Below, piece by piece: positions 27,862-38,701 of a stretch of 64,000 bases of DNA. The DNA comes from an uncultured Gammaproteobacteria bacterium (lineage in GTDB: Bacteria; Pseudomonadota; Gammaproteobacteria; Pseudomonadales; Pseudohongiellaceae). The stretch's first letter is position 1. Every line of letters starts with the position of its first letter. The notes beneath the pieces were generated by a model. That model searched no databases. It was not told the DNA's origin and saw only the letters and a program-made list of their open reading frames with translations. The stretch lies in the NCBI GenBank assembly GCA_913060495.1, contig CAJXRP010000011.1:1-64000 (forward strand), given 5' to 3'. The translations under genes were made by a program, and so were the position numbers.

Positions 27862-28563
27862 TTAGATCGATGCTAGTAGGCGTCGTCTTAATGTACTTGC
27901 CGTGTCTTGCACGCGCTTTCTATAGAAGATAAGTCGCCAGCGACGTCCTCCAAGCTGATGCCATAAAACCGCCGATCTAATGCCCGCCAATAGCAATGAG
28001 CGAACGCGGTTCGCCACATATTCATTCTGCAGATAGTCCACCTGTCCCTGCACCTGAATTCGGTGTGGCAGCGTACTAATTGTATCCTGATACAGCGTGG
28101 CAAGCTGCTCGAATGTATGCTCTTGACGCAATTGTCCGTCGGTTTTTTCTGTTTCTCCCATACGCCATGGCGTAGCGTTCTCGGGAATTAATTGTAACGG
28201 CTGAACTGACTGTAATCCTTCTCGGATGCTGGTTTGCATGGCAGGGTTTGAATCTAGCTTATTTCTTAGTAGCAGCATCCCTAAGGTGTAGCGGACGAGG
28301 CTAGCATTTTCTGGTGAGCGTACCTGAGTGAACATATCATGCAAGGAGCGCAACCCCAGATTCAGATGCCCTAGGTTTGGATAGACATCGGCCTCAGACC
28401 TTGGATTAAGGACAAGTAGGGGATTCACGCTAGCAATTAGTTCCGTCTGGGAGGCATTGCCGTGCACGGCAAGCTTGGTAACTAGAGCCGCTGACTGCGC
28501 AACCGCGGCCAATGCCACGATCTGCCATTCCCAGCACGTTAGCTCAGCGACAGAATTGTTCAA
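27862..28563 (-). CDS. hflD: HflD, lysogenization regulator homologue
   Basis: A 233-residue helical protein. The HflD pattern is clear: [41 protein letters not shown] core, and [20 protein letters not shown]. The TTG start at 28563 is supported by GGAGGAG at a spacing of six; the frame stays open to 28608 without a ribosome site. It overlaps the end of mnmA by 20 bases, so the genes are translationally coupled. HflD binds phage lambda CII in E. coli; its host role is unclear. mnmA-hflD-purB is a conserved order. Confidence 0.92.
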   Translation of the reverse strand: MNNSVAELTCWEWQIVALAAVAQSAALVTKLAVHGNASQTELIASVNPLLVLNPRSEADVYPNLGHLNLGLRSLHDMFTQVRSPENASLVRYTLGMLLLRNKLDSNPAMQTSIREGLQSVQPLQLIPENATPWRMGETEKTDGQLRQEHTFEQLATLYQDTISTLPHRIQVQGQVDYLQNEYVANRVRSLLLAGIRSAVLWHQLGGRRWRLIFYRKRVQDTASTLRRRLLASI

Positions 28564-29659
28564 TGATTGCTCCTCCGAGACAGCGCTCTTCCTGATAAAA
28601 AACAACATATTGTCCCGGCGTCACCGCACGCTGTGGTTTAGTGAAATCCACTTGCAGTTGACCATCTTCGAGCAAGCTTATTCGGCACTCCTGGTCGGCC
28701 TGGCGGTAGCGAATTTTAGCGGTGCAATTCAGTGGCATATTCTCGGGCTGGGCATTTACCCATGCGGCCTTGCTTGCAATTAGTCGACTAGAGAACAGCA
28801 TTTCATGGTCCGAACCTTGTGCTACCAATAGGACATTTCTCTGCAGGTCTTTGTCTACGACATACCAGGGAGCCTCGTCATGATCGGGTAATCCGCCAAT
28901 GCCTAAGCCTTGTCGTTGACCGTAGGTATAAAACATCAGGCCTGAGTGCTTACCGATCGAGTCGCCTTCTACAGTCTCGATAACCCCCGGTTGCGCAGGC
29001 AAGTACTGTTCTAAAAAATCTTTGAATTTACGTTCGCCGATGAAGCAAATGCCGGTGCTGTCTTTTTTATCATGGGTGCTCAATCCTAAACGGGCTGCAA
29101 TTGTGCGCACTTCAGATTTATCTAGCTCTCCAACGGGAAAAAGACTCTTTGCAAGGCAGCTGTCATCTACCTCGCAGAGGAAATAGCTCTGATCTTTGTT
29201 GTTATCCAAGCCCTTCAGCAGGAAAGTCTCAGCAGCAACGGACTGTTTCCTGACATAGTGGCCAGTTGCGATAAAGTCAGCGCCTAGTTCTCTGGCATAC
29301 TCGAGAAAGGCCTTGAATTTTATCTCACGATTACAGAGCACATCCGGATTCGGAGTCCTGCCTGCTGAATACTCCTTCAGAAAGTGCTCGAACACATTAT
29401 CCCAGTATTCAGCTGCGAAATTTGCGCTATGAAGGTGTATCCCAAGACTATCGCAGACTGATTGGGCATCGGCTAGATCTTCCTTGGCCGTGCAATAGTC
29501 TGTGCCATCGTCTTCGTCCCAGTTTTTCATGAACAGGCCTTCCACCTGATAGCCTTGCTGCATAAGCAAGTAGGCGGCAACGGAAGAATCGACGCCACCG
29601 GACATGCCAACAATTACTTTGATGTCACTGTGTTCGTTCTGTTCTGTAGCTGTTGTCAT
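28544..29659 (-). CDS. mnmA: tRNA-specific 2-thiouridylase
   Basis: A 371-residue enzyme with the PP-loop [16 protein letters not shown] (17-32), MKNWDEDDG, the first catalytic Cys in [12 protein letters not shown] and the second in [12 protein letters not shown]. MnmA adenylates U34 of tRNA-Lys, -Glu and -Gln and inserts sulfur received through TusE. The TusDCBE relay lies at 44.8-46.3 kb in this window, so the route is complete from TusD onward. Gene order nudJ-mnmA-hflD-purB is classic. Confidence 0.97.
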   Translation of the reverse strand: MTTATEQNEHSDIKVIVGMSGGVDSSVAAYLLMQQGYQVEGLFMKNWDEDDGTDYCTAKEDLADAQSVCDSLGIHLHSANFAAEYWDNVFEHFLKEYSAGRTPNPDVLCNREIKFKAFLEYARELGADFIATGHYVRKQSVAAETFLLKGLDNNKDQSYFLCEVDDSCLAKSLFPVGELDKSEVRTIAARLGLSTHDKKDSTGICFIGERKFKDFLEQYLPAQPGVIETVEGDSIGKHSGLMFYTYGQRQGLGIGGLPDHDEAPWYVVDKDLQRNVLLVAQGSDHEMLFSSRLIASKAAWVNAQPENMPLNCTAKIRYRQADQECRISLLEDGQLQVDFTKPQRAVTPGQYVVFYQEERCLGGAIIEQFCR

Positions 29660-29679
29660 GATTGCTCTAATTCTATTTT

Positions 29680-30138
29680 TTAATGGCTGTCTTTGTCCGG
29701 CATCACTATTAGGCTCAGTGGGTAGCTGATTCCCTTCAGGTAGTCGCGGATCACCTCGAGCACGAGGGGGCTGCGCATCTCAGATTCTCGCTGCTCGAGC
29801 TCTGCTAGAGAGAGCCAGACTGCTTCAGCGATGTCATCATCTAGGTCGCGCTCTGTCCTCGGCTCTATTGCCTTGGCAATAAAACAGTGACGTATATAAG
29901 TGATACCGTTATCGGGGGAGGTATATTGGTAGATTCCCAGCAACTGTACTAAATTGACCCGCCAGGCAGTTTCTTCGAGGGTTTCTCGAATCGCTGCATC
30001 TAAAAGCGATTCCTCTATCTCGACATGACCAGCTGGTTGATTATAAACGAGTCGGCCCTCGGAATTCTCCTTTACCATCAGAAATTTGCCTTCGCGCTCT
30101 ATTATAGTGGCGACTGTTATATGGGGAAGCTGAGGCAT
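29680..30138 (-). CDS. nudJ: NUDIX hydrolase NudJ
   Basis: A 152-residue NUDIX protein. The NUDIX box is seen as [20 protein letters not shown], and [13 protein letters not shown] starts the domain. NudJ hydrolyses nucleoside di- and triphosphates and HMP-PP in the cytoplasm. The ATG at 30138 matches family starts; an in-frame TTG at 30162 would add eight residues. It is 20 bases upstream of mnmA and probably leads that operon. Confidence 0.9.
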   Translation of the reverse strand: MPQLPHITVATIIEREGKFLMVKENSEGRLVYNQPAGHVEIEESLLDAAIRETLEETAWRVNLVQLLGIYQYTSPDNGITYIRHCFIAKAIEPRTERDLDDDIAEAVWLSLAELEQRESEMRSPLVLEVIRDYLKGISYPLSLIVMPDKDSH

Positions 30139-30317
30139 AGTAAGAGAGTCCTGAGTGTGCAATTGTTAATCGGCCGTGGTGCGAGCCTAATGCTAGCTTT
30201 TAAAAGCCTTCTCGATCAATGGCCTAGGTAAGCGAATTAACAGCTGGTATCAGCTTTGCCCTTTAGCTCACTCATAGAAACGTGGATAATGCCCCTTCAG
30301 ATTACGGTTAAGAGACT

Positions 30318-30803
30318 ATGAGCAAACTGACCCACCTAGATAGTAAAGGCAACGCCAAGATGGTGGATGTCGGAGAGAAACAATCCACCCACCGTCTGGC
30401 CACCGCTAGCGGGCGAGTGCGTATGGATAGGGAAACCTTGAAGCTGATAGCAGATGGCGGCCACAAGAAGGGGGATGTTATCGCGATTGCTCGTATAGCC
30501 GCGATTCAAGCAGCCAAGAATTGTTCGCAGTTAATCCCGCTTTGCCATCCATTAATGCTGACGTCCATAGGCGTCGAGCTGGAATTGGATACTAATCAGA
30601 ACAGCGTACTGATAAGTGCGACTTGCAAAGTGAATGGCCAGACCGGCGTAGAGATGGAGGCATTAACCGCAGTTTCGGTAGCCGCTCTTACTATCTATGA
30701 CATGTGTAAGGCTGTAGACAAAAATATGGTTATAGAGGCGATCTGCCTGAATGAAAAGCTCGGTGGCAAGAGTGGTCACTATCAGCGATCAGAGTCGATC
30801 TAG
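30318..30803 (+). CDS. moaC: Cyclic pyranopterin monophosphate synthase MoaC
   Basis: A 161-residue protein with all MoaC landmarks: [35 protein letters not shown] near 73-80 and [21 protein letters not shown]. MoaC completes the rearrangement that makes cyclic pyranopterin monophosphate. It heads a moaCDE operon with very short gaps; moaA and moaB are not in the window. It is divergent from the nudJ-mnmA cluster. Confidence 0.97.
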   Translation: MSKLTHLDSKGNAKMVDVGEKQSTHRLATASGRVRMDRETLKLIADGGHKKGDVIAIARIAAIQAAKNCSQLIPLCHPLMLTSIGVELELDTNQNSVLISATCKVNGQTGVEMEALTAVSVAALTIYDMCKAVDKNMVIEAICLNEKLGGKSGHYQRSESI

Positions 30804-30809
30804 GAATAT

Positions 30810-31064
30810 ATGTTAACTATTCAGTATTTTGCCAGTATTAGAGAAGCTCTGAGTCGAAGCGAGGAAGAGCTTTTATTACCTGTTGATGTAACTTCTGTGC
30901 AGGCCTTAATCGATCATCTGGGGGCTAACAATGCAAAATTCGCGGCCGTTTTTAACGGTGACAAAAAGGTTCTAGTGGCGGTGAATCAGACTATTGTTGA
31001 TCGCAAGCATTCGCTTAGCGAAAACGACGAAGTAGCCTTCTTTCCGCCAATGACTGGGGGCTAG
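30810..31064 (+). CDS. moaD: Molybdopterin synthase sulfur carrier subunit MoaD
   Basis: An 84-residue ubiquitin-fold protein ending in MTGG, the thiocarboxylated Gly-Gly tail. FFPPMTGG and VAVNQTIVD are typical. It donates sulfur to cyclic pyranopterin monophosphate inside the MoaD-MoaE complex. It starts six bases after moaC and ends seven before moaE. Confidence 0.95.
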   Translation: MLTIQYFASIREALSRSEEELLLPVDVTSVQALIDHLGANNAKFAAVFNGDKKVLVAVNQTIVDRKHSLSENDEVAFFPPMTGG

Positions 31065-31071
31065 CTATCTA

Positions 31072-31536
31072 ATGATTAGCATTCAGAATGAAGACTTTTC
31101 CCTTAACGATGAATACAGTGCTATCCGCAGTCGCGCTGGTGATGCGGGGGCGATAGTCACCTTTACAGGTCTAGTTCGAGAGATTTACGGTGATAATAGT
31201 GCTGCCGGCGCTGTGCAATCACTGACTTTAGAGCATTATCCAGGCATGACAGAGAAGTGTTTGCAGGACATTCAGAAGAAGGCCGAAGATAGATGGCCGC
31301 TGCTTGCTACAAGAATCATCCACAGAGTAGGTGAGTTACACAGCCATGATCAGATCGTACTGGTAGCCACGGCGAGCGCGCATCGCCATGCAGCGTTCGA
31401 ATCTGCTGAATTCATTATGGACTATCTGAAGAGTGAGGCGCCATTCTGGAAGAAACAAAAATCTGCAAACGAGACTAGCTGGATAGAATCCCGGGCGTCC
31501 GATAAAACGGCGTTGGATCGCTGGCAGAAGCCCTAA
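31072..31536 (+). CDS. moaE: Molybdopterin synthase catalytic subunit MoaE
   Basis: A 154-residue MoaE. GAIVTFTGLVRE, LEHYPGMTEK, IIHRVGEL and the catalytic-lysine block SEAPFWKKQ are all present. With MoaD it inserts two sulfurs to form the molybdopterin dithiolene. It is the last gene of moaCDE and converges on rluE across nine bases. Confidence 0.96.
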   Translation: MISIQNEDFSLNDEYSAIRSRAGDAGAIVTFTGLVREIYGDNSAAGAVQSLTLEHYPGMTEKCLQDIQKKAEDRWPLLATRIIHRVGELHSHDQIVLVATASAHRHAAFESAEFIMDYLKSEAPFWKKQKSANETSWIESRASDKTALDRWQKP

Positions 31537-31545
31537 GCATCGAGC

Positions 31546-32085
31546 CTAAACCTCTAAAAGAGAGCTCTCGCCGGGTTGTAACTCCCCTAGGTCCCACTCA
31601 TCAATCCTTGTGCGGATAAGCCGCAACGTAGGGAAGCCGGCGGCTGCCGTCATCCGTCTTACCTGACGATTGCGCCCCTCGCTAATCGACAACTCTAGCC
31701 AACTTGTGGGTATCTGCTTACGCTCTCTAATAGGTGGGTCTCTATGCCATATCTGCGGCGGGGCAATCTGTTGAGCCTTCGCCGGTTTTGTGGGGCCGTC
31801 TTTCAGCTCAACACCATCGCGCAGCGCCTGCAATGCTTGTTCGCTGAGATCTCCCTCCACCTGCACCATGTAGGTCTTGAATTTGCCGTATTTTGGGTTG
31901 CTAATTCTCTGTTGCAACTTGCCATCATCAGTGAGAATTAGCAGGCCCTCTGAATCTTTATCAAGCCTACCGGCCGGATAGAAGCCTTTGCGGTTAATGT
32001 ATTCGGCGAGTGTGCGATGGGGCGGCTCCGAGGTGAACTGGGATAGGACAGCGAAGGGCTTGTTGAATAGCAATATTTGGGACAT
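31546..32085 (-). CDS. rluE: 23S rRNA pseudouridine synthase RluE
   Basis: A 179-residue RsuA-family synthase without an S4 domain, as expected for RluE. The catalytic Asp is in AGRLDKDSEGLL (residues 38-49), and EGRNRQVRRM is the conserved late motif. RluE modifies U2457 of 23S rRNA. The ribosome site upstream of the ATG is weak. It is convergent with moaE. Between it and cspD lies a GC-rich hairpin with a two-base bulge (32169-32202) lacking a T-run. Confidence 0.93.
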   Translation of the reverse strand: MSQILLFNKPFAVLSQFTSEPPHRTLAEYINRKGFYPAGRLDKDSEGLLILTDDGKLQQRISNPKYGKFKTYMVQVEGDLSEQALQALRDGVELKDGPTKPAKAQQIAPPQIWHRDPPIRERKQIPTSWLELSISEGRNRQVRRMTAAAGFPTLRLIRTRIDEWDLGELQPGESSLLEV

Positions 32086-32255
32086 GCAGCTTGTATCGGT
32101 AAAACACTGGGAGGCTAAAGTCGAGCGCAGCTATTACTTTCCAGCGATCAGAGATCCCAGAGTTATACAGTCAGGCGCGAAACTGCGATCGCGCCCCTGA
32201 CTACCCCTAATGCGGGTACCGTTTTGCCCAGCTATGCCCGCAAGGGGCTAAGGCG

Positions 32256-32549
32256 TCAGGTTGGAGCTTCTTCTGCTACAGCACTATCGGCGCTTTCTTC
32301 TGCGGCTGTGTCAGAACTTAATTCCTGCTCGGGTGGAGACTGCGCGTCTGCGGCGTGAATATTTGCCGCATGCAATCCTTTGGGGCCTTCAATTGTGTCG
32401 AACGAGACTAACTGTCCGGCCTTCAAGGTTTTATAGCCTTCCATTCCGATGGCGGAGTAGTGCGCAAATAAATCGTCGCCCCCTTCATCGGGTAGAATAA
32501 AACCAAAACCCTTTGCATTATTGAACCATTTAACTTGCCCGGTACTCAT
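32256..32549 (-). CDS. cspD: Cold-shock-domain protein, CspD type, with acidic tail
   Basis: A 97-residue protein. Residues 1-68 are a cold-shock domain with RNP1 (KGFGFILP) and RNP2 (DLFAHYSAI). The remaining ~28 residues are Glu/Ala/Ser-rich and acidic, longer than the E. coli CspD tail. CspD binds single-stranded nucleic acid and in E. coli blocks replication in stationary phase. It is divergent from clpS, the standard arrangement. A promoter with TTGACA lies upstream (32614-32642). Confidence 0.92.
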   Translation of the reverse strand: MSTGQVKWFNNAKGFGFILPDEGGDDLFAHYSAIGMEGYKTLKAGQLVSFDTIEGPKGLHAANIHAADAQSPPEQELSSDTAAEESADSAVAEEAPT

Positions 32550-32613
32550 GAGAGAACTCCGTACTTCTTATTATTTTTTATTTTTTACTTCGTAGCTTAT
32601 AACCACACTAAAT

Positions 32614-32642
32614 CCTATACAGCAATGTCTCATAAATGTCAA
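32614..32642 (-). promoter_or_regulatory. Predicted cspD promoter
   Basis: On the minus strand TTGACA (32642-32637), a 17-base spacer and TATAGG (32619-32614): 6/6 and 4/6. The predicted leader is about 58 bases and very A-rich, with a GGAG ribosome site close to the ATG. Confidence 0.55.
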
Positions 32643-32840
32643 AACAGACATCCATAACCCGCTACGATTGAAGCCACTGTAGGGCTTGAAAATGCGGGAG
32701 AAAGCCCAATTTAAATGTATACTGACTGCTTCCCAGGGCCCGTTATTAGGCCAGATTTTCTCGGTGAAAGGGTGCAGCAAACCCGGATTAAACACTACGG
32801 TGAAGCCAACCACTCCTTAGATTTAACGAATAGAAAAGCT

Positions 32841-33236
32841 ATGAGTAAGAACGACCAAGAAACCAATCCATTACAAATGTCGCTACACGCGCCAAGAGCG
32901 AGCAATTCTGGCGATGATGGCGATCAGCGTATCGATCACGATTCCGGCTTCGCTGCGATTTCTGAAAAACCGAAATTACAGAAACCACCGTTATACAAAG
33001 TAGTTCTAATTAATGACGACTACACCCCAATGGACTTTGTGGTTGAGGTGCTATGCTCGTTCTTTTCAATGAACGTGGAGAAAGCCACGCAAATCATGTT
33101 GAAGGTACACACTGAGGGCAAAGGTGTGTGCGGCGTGTTCGGAAAGGATGTAGCAGAATCGAAAGCCGCACAGGTAAACGAGTATGCGCGGGAATGTGAA
33201 CAGCCGTTACTGTGCTCCGTCGAAGTTGATAGGTAA
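32841..33236 (+). CDS. clpS: ClpS, N-degron adaptor for ClpAP
   Basis: A 131-residue adaptor. A flexible, charged N-terminal arm (~1-50) precedes the ClpS fold, with the substrate pocket in [28 protein letters not shown] and the C-terminal block EQPLLCSVE. It hands proteins with N-terminal Leu, Phe, Tyr or Trp to ClpA. The N arm is longer than in E. coli (106 residues); the ATG at 32841 is chosen because upstream sequence is not conserved, and an ATG at 32877 is possible. clpA follows by 127 bases. Confidence 0.95.
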   Translation: MSKNDQETNPLQMSLHAPRASNSGDDGDQRIDHDSGFAAISEKPKLQKPPLYKVVLINDDYTPMDFVVEVLCSFFSMNVEKATQIMLKVHTEGKGVCGVFGKDVAESKAAQVNEYARECEQPLLCSVEVDR

Positions 33237-33363
33237 CAGATAGGTAAGCGATAGATTAAAAGATAAATTAAGGGCGGTGCTATAACGATGAGCACTTGCC
33301 TGCTTCTAAATCGAGGCCTCCTTATTATTAGGTATTCTCGAGAGAATTAGTCAAAGGGCAATT

Positions 33364-35658
33364 ATGTTAAGTAAAGATTTAGAAACAACACTTAGCGAAG
33401 CATTCAGAGCTGCTCGCAAGAAACATCATGAGTTTATGACAGTAGAGCATTTGTTGCTCTCGCTACTGGATAACGAAGTAGCTGCTAGCGTTTTAGTAGC
33501 TTGCGACTGCGACCTTAGTCGCTTGCGTGGCGAGTTAATAGATTTTATCGATAGCACTACACCGCTTATTCCTGAATCTGAAGAGAGTAGAGAAACGCAG
33601 CCGACCTTAGGCTTTCAGCGTGTACTACAGCGCGCTGTTTTTCATGTGCAGTCTTCCGGTAAGAGAGAGGTTACGGGCGCAAATGTATTGGTAGCTATCT
33701 TTAGCGAACAAGAAAGTCAGGCCGTCTATTTCCTGCGTCAGCAGGATATCGCGCGAATCGATATTGTGAACTATATAACACACGGGATTTCTAAGGCTCC
33801 AGGCCTTGGTGGGGAAGGCGAGGCAGCGCCGGAGCAACAAGAAGAGGGTGCTCCGGCAGATAGCTCAAGCAACCCGCTGGACAGTTTCGCTACAAATCTC
33901 AACGAAGAAGCAGAGCAGGGCAGGATCGATCCGCTTATCGGCCGCGAAGAGGAGGTCACTCGCGTAGTCCAGGTGTTGTCTCGCCGTAGAAAGAACAACC
34001 CTTTGCTGGTGGGTGAATCCGGTGTTGGAAAGACAGCCGTTGCTGAAGGGCTTGCCAAGCTAATCGTAGAAGGCAATGTGCCAGACGTCTTATCGGAAAG
34101 CGTTATATATTCTTTGGATCTCGGCGCACTTCTCGCTGGAACAAAATACCGTGGTGATTTCGAGAAGCGTTTTAAGGCGTTACTCGGCGAATTAAAAAAG
34201 AACACCCATGCGATTCTTTTTATCGATGAGATACATACAATTATCGGCGCAGGAGCTGCTTCGGGTGGCGTCATGGACGCATCCAATCTACTCAAGCCTG
34301 TTCTGACTTCGAATAATCTTCGTTGCATAGGATCTACAACCTATCAAGAATACCGCGGCATTTTCGAGAAGGATCGAGCTTTGTCTAGACGCTTCCAGAA
34401 AATTGACGTGGACGAGCCTGATGTGGATACCACTTATCGAATACTTAAGGGTTTGAAGTCGCGCTTCGAAGAGCATCATGATTTGCGCTACAGCGATAAG
34501 TCTTTAAAGGCCGCGTCTGAACTTGCTGGCCGTTACATCAATGACCGCTTCATGCCCGACAAGGCTATCGATGTAATCGATGAGGCGGGAGCTTTTCAGC
34601 GTCTACAGCCTGCTAGCAAAAGAAAGAAACTGATCCAGGTTTCTGACATGGAAAAAGTCGTAGCAGCAATAGCGAGAATTCCACCTAAACACGTTTCGAA
34701 CTCCGACGTCGATGCGCTAAAAAATATTGAGCCTAACTTAAAGATGGTTGTGTTCGGTCAAGACAAGGCGATTGACTCTTTAACCACCGCTATAAAACTA
34801 TCCCGCGCCGGGCTGAACGACGAAGAAAAACCGATCGGTTCGTTTCTCTTTTCCGGCCCAACCGGTGTCGGTAAAACAGAAGTCAGTAGACAGCTCGCGA
34901 AAATAATGGGTATCGAGCTGCTTAGATTTGACATGTCCGAGTACATGGAGCGGCATACCGTTTCACGTTTAATCGGGGCGCCTCCAGGCTATGTCGGTTT
35001 TGATCAGGGCGGATTGCTGACAGAGGCTGTTAGTAAAAATCCTCATTGCGTGTTACTACTCGACGAGATTGAGAAAGCTCACCCAGATGTATTCAATTTG
35101 TTATTGCAAGTGATGGACCATGGAACCCTAACAGATAACAACGGGCGACAAGCAGATTTCAGGAACGTCATCTTAATCATGACTACAAACGCCGGCGCAC
35201 AAGAAATGTCTCGCTCATCTATAGGTTTTACCGAGCAAGACCATACCACCGATGGGATGGAGATAATCAAGAAAGCATTCAGCCCAGAATTCCGTAATAG
35301 GCTGGATTCTATTATTCAATTCGGTGCATTAACAGTAGAAACTATTCGAACAGTAGTCGATAAATTCCTTGTCGATTTACAAGTGCAATTAGATGAGAAG
35401 AATGTTTTGCTGAACGTAGACGAAAGCGCTGTCGATTGGTTTGTTAAGCACGGTTACAGCGAATCCATGGGCGCAAGGCCGATGGCTAGATTAATTCAGG
35501 AGAAGCTAAAGAAAGAGCTCGCTGAAGATATCTTGTTCGGAAAGCTCTCTGCTAACGGTGGAGAGGTGCAAGTTAGCTGCAAAGCGGACGAGCTAGTTTT
35601 AACAATAAGCGAGAGAAAGCCGCAGGAGAAAAAAGAATTAACTCCTGCGAAGAACTAG
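33364..35658 (+). CDS. clpA: ATP-dependent Clp protease ATP-binding subunit ClpA
   Basis: A 764-residue AAA+ unfoldase: N domain (1-145), D1 ATPase with [13 protein letters not shown], and D2 ATPase with [13 protein letters not shown]. The IGF-type ClpP loop shows as SRSSIGF. It feeds substrates into ClpP with ClpS as adaptor. AAAGGGC precedes the ATG. Its stop codon overlaps the convergent infA stop by four bases. The last ~15 residues are charged and variable. Confidence 0.98.
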   Translation: MLSKDLETTLSEAFRAARKKHHEFMTVEHLLLSLLDNEVAASVLVACDCDLSRLRGELIDFIDSTTPLIPESEESRETQPTLGFQRVLQRAVFHVQSSGKREVTGANVLVAIFSEQESQAVYFLRQQDIARIDIVNYITHGISKAPGLGGEGEAAPEQQEEGAPADSSSNPLDSFATNLNEEAEQGRIDPLIGREEEVTRVVQVLSRRRKNNPLLVGESGVGKTAVAEGLAKLIVEGNVPDVLSESVIYSLDLGALLAGTKYRGDFEKRFKALLGELKKNTHAILFIDEIHTIIGAGAASGGVMDASNLLKPVLTSNNLRCIGSTTYQEYRGIFEKDRALSRRFQKIDVDEPDVDTTYRILKGLKSRFEEHHDLRYSDKSLKAASELAGRYINDRFMPDKAIDVIDEAGAFQRLQPASKRKKLIQVSDMEKVVAAIARIPPKHVSNSDVDALKNIEPNLKMVVFGQDKAIDSLTTAIKLSRAGLNDEEKPIGSFLFSGPTGVGKTEVSRQLAKIMGIELLRFDMSEYMERHTVSRLIGAPPGYVGFDQGGLLTEAVSKNPHCVLLLDEIEKAHPDVFNLLLQVMDHGTLTDNNGRQADFRNVILIMTTNAGAQEMSRSSIGFTEQDHTTDGMEIIKKAFSPEFRNRLDSIIQFGALTVETIRTVVDKFLVDLQVQLDEKNVLLNVDESAVDWFVKHGYSESMGARPMARLIQEKLKKELAEDILFGKLSANGGEVQVSCKADELVLTISERKPQEKKELTPAKN

Positions 35659-35873
35659 CGTGCGCGGTAAGTGATACGACCCTTGCTTAGATCGTAAGGA
35701 GTAAGCTCGACGCGTACTTGGTCACCAGTAAGAATTCGGATGTAGTTTTTGCGCATTTTACCGGAGATGTGGGCGGTCACGATGTGGCCGTTTTCCAATT
35801 TTACTCGAAACATAGTATTAGGGAGGGTGTCGACAACCTCACCTTCCATTTCAATTTGATCTTCTTTTGCCAT
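35655..35873 (-). CDS. infA: Translation initiation factor IF-1
   Basis: A 72-residue S1-fold protein identical in layout to other IF-1s: [19 protein letters not shown] at the start and [16 protein letters not shown] at the end. It binds the ribosomal A site during initiation. The ATG at 35873 is the family start. It overlaps clpA tail to tail by four bases, and bpt-aat-trxB lie upstream on the same strand. Confidence 0.98.
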   Translation of the reverse strand: MAKEDQIEMEGEVVDTLPNTMFRVKLENGHIVTAHISGKMRKNYIRILTGDQVRVELTPYDLSKGRITYRAR

Positions 35874-35994
35874 TTGTAGTCTCAATGTGTTAATTAGCGG
35901 CGGCATTGTGCCGGATTTTCGTCAGATAAGCAAAGCAGGCCCGTATTCTTAGCCCTTTGGGCACGGCACATTTCGCTCGCTCAGCTGCTGATCG

Positions 35995-36714
35995 CTATTT
36001 TATCAGCACCCATTTTCCCTCTACCAGCATCTCCAGCGGCCTGTATGTGCTTTTATATTCCATTTTTACGCAATCTTTAATCCAATAGCCTAGATAAAGG
36101 AAGTCCAGTCCCAAGATGCGAGCCTGCTCTATCTGCCACAGAATCACGAAATTCCCGAGAGAACGTTTCTCAAGTGCAGGGTCGAAGAATGTATAGACGG
36201 CGGAGAGACCCGTGTCAAGAGCATCGCTCACGCCTACGGCAATCAATTTTTCTTCAATATATAGGCAGAAATACTGACTACCTTCGGCATTGCTAAGAAT
36301 GAAAGCATCGAATTGTTCTGGGCTGGCAGGGTACATGTCGCCGTCGCTATGGCGCTTCTCGATATACTCTTGATATAGAGGGTAAGCGCTCTCGGCATCT
36401 AATTCAGAACTTATTTCCACGCGCACATCCTTATTGCGATTCCAGATGCGCTGCAAACGTTTGCTACGCTTGAATTGCGCCACTGGGACTCTGCATGAGA
36501 TACATGCGCGGCAATTCTCGCAGTCTGGCCTATAGATGTGCGCGCCACTGCGACGATAGCCAATCTCTGTTAGTCGGCTATTTAAATGCGCAGTGATGGC
36601 AAGTTCGGGATCGACAAAGACGGTCGCGGCGATCTCATCTTCCTTGTAGCTACAGGGATGAGCCGCGGTACGAAATAATCTAATCGTCTCCTTGATTTTG
36701 GATTTAGAGTTCAT
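35995..36714 (-). CDS. bpt: Aspartate/glutamate leucyl-tRNA-protein transferase Bpt
   Basis: A 239-residue Ate/Bpt-family transferase. The N-terminal cysteine group (HPCSY and CENCRACISCRVP) and the C-terminal block LYLGYWIKDCVKMEYKS are diagnostic. Bacterial members usually attach leucine to proteins with N-terminal Asp or Glu, creating an N-degron read by ClpS. It directly abuts aat (one base between), so both transferases are co-expressed beside clpS-clpA. Confidence 0.95.
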   Translation of the reverse strand: MNSKSKIKETIRLFRTAAHPCSYKEDEIAATVFVDPELAITAHLNSRLTEIGYRRSGAHIYRPDCENCRACISCRVPVAQFKRSKRLQRIWNRNKDVRVEISSELDAESAYPLYQEYIEKRHSDGDMYPASPEQFDAFILSNAEGSQYFCLYIEEKLIAVGVSDALDTGLSAVYTFFDPALEKRSLGNFVILWQIEQARILGLDFLYLGYWIKDCVKMEYKSTYRPLEMLVEGKWVLIK

Positions 36715-37461
36715 CTACTTGTCTTGTTCGTCTAGAGTTCGCCGAGAAAGCGCCAAACTGCCATCCAGATTCCAAGGAGGAGCTTTGCCGGTAGCTGGAA
36801 GAAGCTCATGGAGTTGTTGACGAAATTCCTCGCGGCTAATCTCAATAGCACCCAGAGATTCAAGGTGCTCGCTACTTACTTGGCAGTCGATTAGCTTATA
36901 GTTCCACTGCTGCAACTGCTTTACAAGATTCACTAAGGCTATTTTCGATGCATTACTTTGGAAGCTAAACATCGACTCTCCAAAGAATAACTGGCCCAAC
37001 GCGACCCCGTAGAGCCCGCCGACTAGATCCTCACCCAGCCATACTTCGACCGAATGTGCGTGGCCGGCTTCGAACAAACGGGTATACGCGGTACGCATCT
37101 CGCTGGTGATCCAGGTGCCGGGAGATTCGCCGCGGGGCTCAGCACAGCATGCGATTACATCGGCGAATGCTTTATCTAGAGTAACTGTGTAGGGTGATTT
37201 TTTGAGAGTTTTTTGCAGGCTCTTGCTGATATGCAGATCTTCTGGAAACAGCACCATGCGTGGGTCAGGAGACCACCAGAGCACAGGCTGACCCTCTTCA
37301 AACCAGGGGAAGATTCCGCTGCTGTAGGCATCTAACAGGCGCTCAGAACTGAGATCACCTCCCGCAGCCAGAAGCCCATTTGGGTCTGACAACGCGAGGT
37401 CTATATCTGGAAAGCTCGACTCTGGAGAATCCAGCCAGGGTAACGGCATGTTTAGCGACAT
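36715..37461 (-). CDS. aat: Leucyl/phenylalanyl-tRNA-protein transferase Aat
   Basis: A 248-residue enzyme with the Aat pattern: FPDIDLALSDPNGLLAAGGD, FPWFEEGQPVLWWSPDPRMV, GLYGVALGQLFFGESMFS and LIDCQV. It adds Leu or Phe to proteins with N-terminal Arg or Lys. Length is typical. It starts nine bases after the trxB stop and leads directly into bpt. Confidence 0.97.
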   Translation of the reverse strand: MSLNMPLPWLDSPESSFPDIDLALSDPNGLLAAGGDLSSERLLDAYSSGIFPWFEEGQPVLWWSPDPRMVLFPEDLHISKSLQKTLKKSPYTVTLDKAFADVIACCAEPRGESPGTWITSEMRTAYTRLFEAGHAHSVEVWLGEDLVGGLYGVALGQLFFGESMFSFQSNASKIALVNLVKQLQQWNYKLIDCQVSSEHLESLGAIEISREEFRQQLHELLPATGKAPPWNLDGSLALSRRTLDEQDK

Positions 37462-37470
37462 CCGCTACTG

Positions 37471-38469
<999 letters not shown>

Positions 38470-38586
38470 TTATGTGAGTCGCGATAACTTGTTATGTGAT
38501 GGCAAAGTGCCAAATTTAAAGCCTTGGCGGGGCATATTCTACTCAATTTTGCGCCTCAGGAACCGTTAAACTGTTAAGGGTTTCGA

Positions 38587-38610
38587 CTTAAGGTTCTTCT
38601 GCGCCTTAAG
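38587..38610. promoter_or_regulatory. Short inverted repeat in the trxB-ftsK divergent region
   Basis: CTTAAGG (38587-38593) and CCTTAAG (38604-38610) form a perfect seven-base dyad with a ten-base gap about 92 bases before ftsK. It could be an operator or a hairpin; nothing ties it to a known regulator. Confidence 0.25.
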
Positions 38611-38701
38611 AAAAGTAAGGAAGCGTGATTTGCTTCTGATTATTCTCGAAACGATGGTATAAACTACTTGTAGGCCCCTGAATAAATTGAAAAATGTAAC
38701 T

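Noticed and set aside
32169..32202. GC-rich hairpin between rluE and cspD as a terminator
   Set aside because: The stem has a two-base bulge and no T-run on either strand; evidence too weak for a separate call.
33771..34328. 185-codon minus-strand frame inside clpA
   Set aside because: Shadow of the strongly conserved ClpA D1 region; composition is Ser/Pro-rich as expected for antisense frames.
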